Below are positions 62,057 through 64,000 of a DNA stretch of 64,000 nucleotides, piece by piece. Each line of letters begins with the position of its first letter. The first letter of the stretch is position 1. The notes under the pieces are model-generated. The model searched no databases and was not told the DNA's origin. It worked only from the letters and a program-made list of their open reading frames with translations. Source of the stretch: Clostridium drakei (GTDB lineage: Bacteria; Bacillota; Clostridia; Clostridiales; Clostridiaceae); contig NZ_JIBU02000012.1 of NCBI RefSeq assembly GCF_000633595.2, positions 189,574 through 253,573 of the forward strand, read 5' to 3'. The position numbers and the translations under genes are program-made.

Positions 62057-62251
62057 ATGAAGAATAAACGTATGAAAATGGCTCGTATTCAATGTGATAT
62101 GAAACAGGAAGATTTAGCAAAAAAAGTGGGTGTTACCCGACAAACAATTGGTATGATTGAATCTGGTAATTATAATCCTACTCTTAAATTATGTGTTTCT
62201 ATATGCAAAGCACTTGGCAAGACACTAGATGAATTATTTTGGGAGGAATAA
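62057..62251 (+). CDS. Small XRE-family transcriptional regulator
   Basis: The 64-residue protein is almost entirely one Cro/CI helix-turn-helix: MKQEDLAKKVGVTRQTIGMI, then ESGNYNPTLKLCVSICKALGKTLDELFW. This small YvaO/HTH_3 type often pairs with a membrane protein of the DUF6773-like kind, as here. GAGGAGG precedes the ATG at 62057; the in-frame start at 62006 lies in the -35 box. It ends two bases before the next gene. Confidence 0.92.
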   Translation: MKNKRMKMARIQCDMKQEDLAKKVGVTRQTIGMIESGNYNPTLKLCVSICKALGKTLDELFWEE

Positions 62252-62253
62252 AT

Positions 62254-62724
62254 ATGAAAAGTAATATAATACAGGATGAAAGGGTAATAGCAGAAAAACG
62301 GAAAATAATAAGTGAGACATTTACATTTGTTATGATATTTCTTATTGGATCAACGCTTGTAAAACAATTTATATTTAAAGCTTCATTTTCAGAATATGCT
62401 ATAGAATTTATTGCTTTCTTTGGAGCATCCTTCTATATTATGATTAGAAATATTTTAATTGGTAATAGCCCTTTTGGAATCGATAATCACAGAAAAAATA
62501 GGATGATTATTATTAATAGTGTTGTAATTGGACTTACAAATACGGTTGTATCTGAATTTTTAAATTTTAAAAGGAATGGAATTAGCCTTAGTATAATGGA
62601 TTTAATTATTATTTTTATTATTTCAATATTAGAGGTATTTGCTATTTCCTTTGTACTAAACATTTTAAGTAAACGCAGGAGTGAAAAACTTGAGAACAAG
62701 TTTGATGATGACATAAAAGAATAA
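62254..62724 (+). CDS. Integral membrane protein (DUF6773-like) paired with the XRE regulator
   Basis: The 156-residue protein has four predicted transmembrane helices (about residues 20-38, 46-63, 80-98 and 112-132) and a charged C-terminus (LSKRRSEKLENKFDD). Similar proteins follow small XRE regulators in many Firmicutes and have no established function; a role as membrane partner or target of the regulator is inferred only from pairing. GGGAGG lies eight bases before the ATG at 62254. It ends at a strong terminator at 62736. Confidence 0.75.
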   Translation: MKSNIIQDERVIAEKRKIISETFTFVMIFLIGSTLVKQFIFKASFSEYAIEFIAFFGASFYIMIRNILIGNSPFGIDNHRKNRMIIINSVVIGLTNTVVSEFLNFKRNGISLSIMDLIIIFIISILEVFAISFVLNILSKRRSEKLENKFDDDIKE

Positions 62725-62735
62725 ATGTTTGAATA

Positions 62736-62812
62736 AAAAGCTGTTCACTAACAATGAGCTGAACAAGATCTATTAGATAAGGCTAGTTCATTGTTAGTGA
62801 ACAGTTTTTTTT
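62736..62812 (+). terminator. Terminator of the XRE-membrane protein operon
   Basis: CTGTTCACTAACAATGA pairs perfectly with TCATTGTTAGTGAACAG, followed by T8. The loop of about 30 bases is long for a terminator. Confidence 0.85.
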
Positions 62813-62890
62813 ATAAAATCCTTATAAAATCCTTAAAATTGATATTTATAATAAATTGTGAATTAAGACATCTTAGAAAATAATGGATTG

Positions 62891-62979
62891 CTAGTTATAA
62901 AGTGATTCTTAGGTTCAGAAGAGGAAATTCCTTATAAGTAAACTCTACCTGAACCTAAGAATCACTTGATTGGAAGCTA
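62891..62979 (-). repeat. Hairpin copy of the dispersed repeat (minus strand)
   Basis: AAGTGATTCTTAGGTTCAG (62900-62918) pairs perfectly with CTGAACCTAAGAATCACTT (62949-62967). Read on the minus strand, it matches the 5' hairpin of the element at 25841, including the loop part CTTATAAGGAAT versus CTTATGAGGAAT. The second half of the element is absent. It lies just upstream of the ABC transporter genes. Confidence 0.65.
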
Positions 62980-63002
62980 GTTGAATGAGAGGATTGATAA
63001 TA

Positions 63003-63710
63003 ATGGAAAAGTATATTTTAAAAACAGAAAATTTATGTAAAAATTTTAAGGGGCAGCTAGCAGTAAATAATATTTCACTTACTATTAAAGAAAATTCAAT
63101 TTATGGTTTATTAGGACCTAATGGTGCAGGAAAATCTACTACATTAAAGATGATTACAGGAATGCTGTATCCGACTTCGGGAAAAATCACTTTTCAGGGA
63201 CATCCATGGAGTAGAAAGGATTTAAATGATATTGGTACATTAATTGAATCACCTCCGTTATATGAAAATTTAACTGCAAGAGAGAATTTAAAAGTGAGAA
63301 CTACACTTTTAGGACTTAAGGAATCCCGTATTGATGAAGTTCTCCAAACTGTTGATTTAACAAATACAGGAAAAAAACGTGCAGGACAGTTTTCTATGGG
63401 AATGAAGCAGAGACTTGGAATTGCCATTGCATTACTTAATCATCCTAAATTATTGATTTTAGATGAACCTACTAATGGACTAGATCCTATAGGCATTCAA
63501 GATTTGAGAACGCTTATTCGTTCATTTCCAGAGCAAGGAATAACGGTTATTTTATCTAGCCACATACTGTCAGAAGTAGAACTTATTGCAGATCATATTG
63601 GTATTGTAAGCAATGGTATTTTAGGATACGAAGGAAAAATCAATCCAGGTGAAGACTTAGAAACTCTCTTTATGGAAGTAGTTAAAAAAAGTAAAAGGGA
63701 GATGAGGTAA
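63003..63710 (+). CDS. ABC transporter ATPase, lantibiotic-protection/bacitracin type
   Basis: The 235-residue ATPase has Walker A GPNGAGKSTT, signature FSMGMKQRLGIA, Walker B LLILDEPTNGLD and switch His in LSSHILSE. It is of the BcrA/SpaF/MutF type, which works with two MutE/MutG-like permeases to remove peptide antibiotics from the membrane. The start at 63003 after GAGAGG is chosen over the in-frame ATG at 62985. The first permease follows after five bases. No lantibiotic genes are in view, and no response regulator precedes it. Confidence 0.9.
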   Translation: MEKYILKTENLCKNFKGQLAVNNISLTIKENSIYGLLGPNGAGKSTTLKMITGMLYPTSGKITFQGHPWSRKDLNDIGTLIESPPLYENLTARENLKVRTTLLGLKESRIDEVLQTVDLTNTGKKRAGQFSMGMKQRLGIAIALLNHPKLLILDEPTNGLDPIGIQDLRTLIRSFPEQGITVILSSHILSEVELIADHIGIVSNGILGYEGKINPGEDLETLFMEVVKKSKREMR

Positions 63711-63715
63711 TTAAA

Positions 63716-64000
63716 ATGAGTTCATATTTAAAAGCAGAAAATTTAAAGTTAAAAAAGACAATGACAAAAAAACTTGTTTTAATTTTTCCAATTATTACAT
63801 TGTTTTTTGGTATTATGTCAGGAGTTTATTATGAATTAAATACATTTAATTGGTGGTATATGATGATGATGCCAGGAAGTATTGCAGTTCTCTGTGCACT
63901 TGTAAATCAAAAGGAAGAAAAGAAAATTAAATATAGAGCTGTTTTTTCTATGCCTATTGATTTAAAAAAAGTTTGGACTTCAAAAGTTATGCTTATAGCT
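63716..64000 (+). CDS. ABC permease of the lantibiotic-immunity type (3' end outside window)
   Basis: The first 95 codons are seen: a positively charged start (KAENLKLKKTMTKK), two hydrophobic segments (about 20-36 and 48-65) and the NQKEEKKIKYRAVFSMPIDLKK loop, a pattern of MutE/EpiE/SpaE-family permeases. It is coupled with the ATPase gene upstream by a five-base gap and GAGATGAGG. The rest of the gene lies outside the window. Confidence 0.8.
   Translation, partial: MSSYLKAENLKLKKTMTKKLVLIFPIITLFFGIMSGVYYELNTFNWWYMMMMPGSIAVLCALVNQKEEKKIKYRAVFSMPIDLKKVWTSKVMLIA

Noticed and set aside
62985-64000. Lantibiotic biosynthesis cluster
   Set aside because: Only the immunity-type ABC genes are seen before the window ends; no precursor, LanB/LanC or LanM gene is visible.
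1-64000. CRISPR arrays, tRNA or rRNA genes
   Set aside because: No regularly spaced repeats and no tRNA T-arm or rRNA-like GC-rich stretches were noticed; a covariance-model scan would be needed to exclude tRNAs fully.

Overview
The window reads as chromosomal DNA of a low-GC, spore-forming anaerobe of the genus Clostridium (sensu stricto). The support is strongly AT-rich coding with AGGAGG-type ribosome sites, an alpha/beta-type small acid-soluble spore protein (54985), CWB2-type cell-wall binding repeats (563), a [4Fe-4S] ferredoxin, hydroxylamine reductase (Hcp), an anaerobic Ni-Fe CO dehydrogenase (CooS) with CooF, and two group-transfer enzymes related to amino-acid fermentation. The species cannot be named from the sequence. 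No rRNA, tRNA, CRISPR array or intact insertion sequence was seen.

Layout. 1-5.3 kb: end of a histidine kinase, a CWB2/M15 cell-wall protein, a soluble chemoreceptor, a two-domain FMN-type protein and a response-regulator diguanylate cyclase. 5.5-10.1 kb: a compact operon of a Crp/Fnr regulator, a uridine-phosphorylase-like enzyme and a complete ECF transporter (S, T, A, A'), which together look like a nucleoside uptake and salvage unit. 10.2-13.9 kb: a membrane-anchored solute-binding protein, two tandem hotdog-fold CoA ammonia-lyase-like genes and a PucR regulator. 13.9-14.3 kb, minus strand: a 20-codon ORF followed by a small ORF with the KKGKGSY-RK signature of the ribosome-rescue factor ArfA; a 14-bp perfect hairpin lies inside its reading frame. 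14.4-24 kb: ferredoxin, NlpC/P60 hydrolase, methionine aminopeptidase with a SEC-C motif, LuxS, XdhC-like protein, metallophosphoesterase, M20 amidohydrolase, MFS transporter and a membrane diguanylate cyclase. 24-29 kb: Hcp, a structured repeat or RNA element, a GH18 hydrolase, a TauE/SafE permease and a VTT-domain protein. 29.4-36 kb: AsnB, a DUF4153-like protein, a YczE-like protein and oligoendopeptidase F.

36.1-44.3 kb holds a large palindrome, a serine hydrolase, an L-Ala-D/L-Glu-type epimerase, a sigma-54 activator, two APC amino-acid permeases and a C26 glutamine-amidotransferase-like peptidase. Good -24/-12 (sigma-54) promoters precede the first permease and the peptidase-permease pair, so the activator next door probably controls both; the genes suggest use of murein- or gamma-glutamyl-derived peptides. 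44.4-47 kb: the tRNA thiolation pair IscS and MnmA.

47.0-54.7 kb is an accessory block: a Nudix protein, a DUF262 protein, an AAA ATPase, an unrecognised 294-residue protein and a 1240-residue PglX-like adenine methyltransferase without the rest of a BREX locus. It is the best candidate for a phage-defence system. 55.3-59.1 kb: cooS-cooF-FAD oxidoreductase on the minus strand behind a clear sigma-A promoter with overlapping palindromes. 59.1-64 kb: two DEAD-box helicases, an XRE regulator with a membrane protein, and the start of an ABC transporter cut by the window end.

Scattered through the window are related repeat copies (near 430, 14802, 16128, 25841 and 62900). The fullest copy, at 25841-25993, folds as a multi-stem RNA and is followed by an intrinsic terminator.
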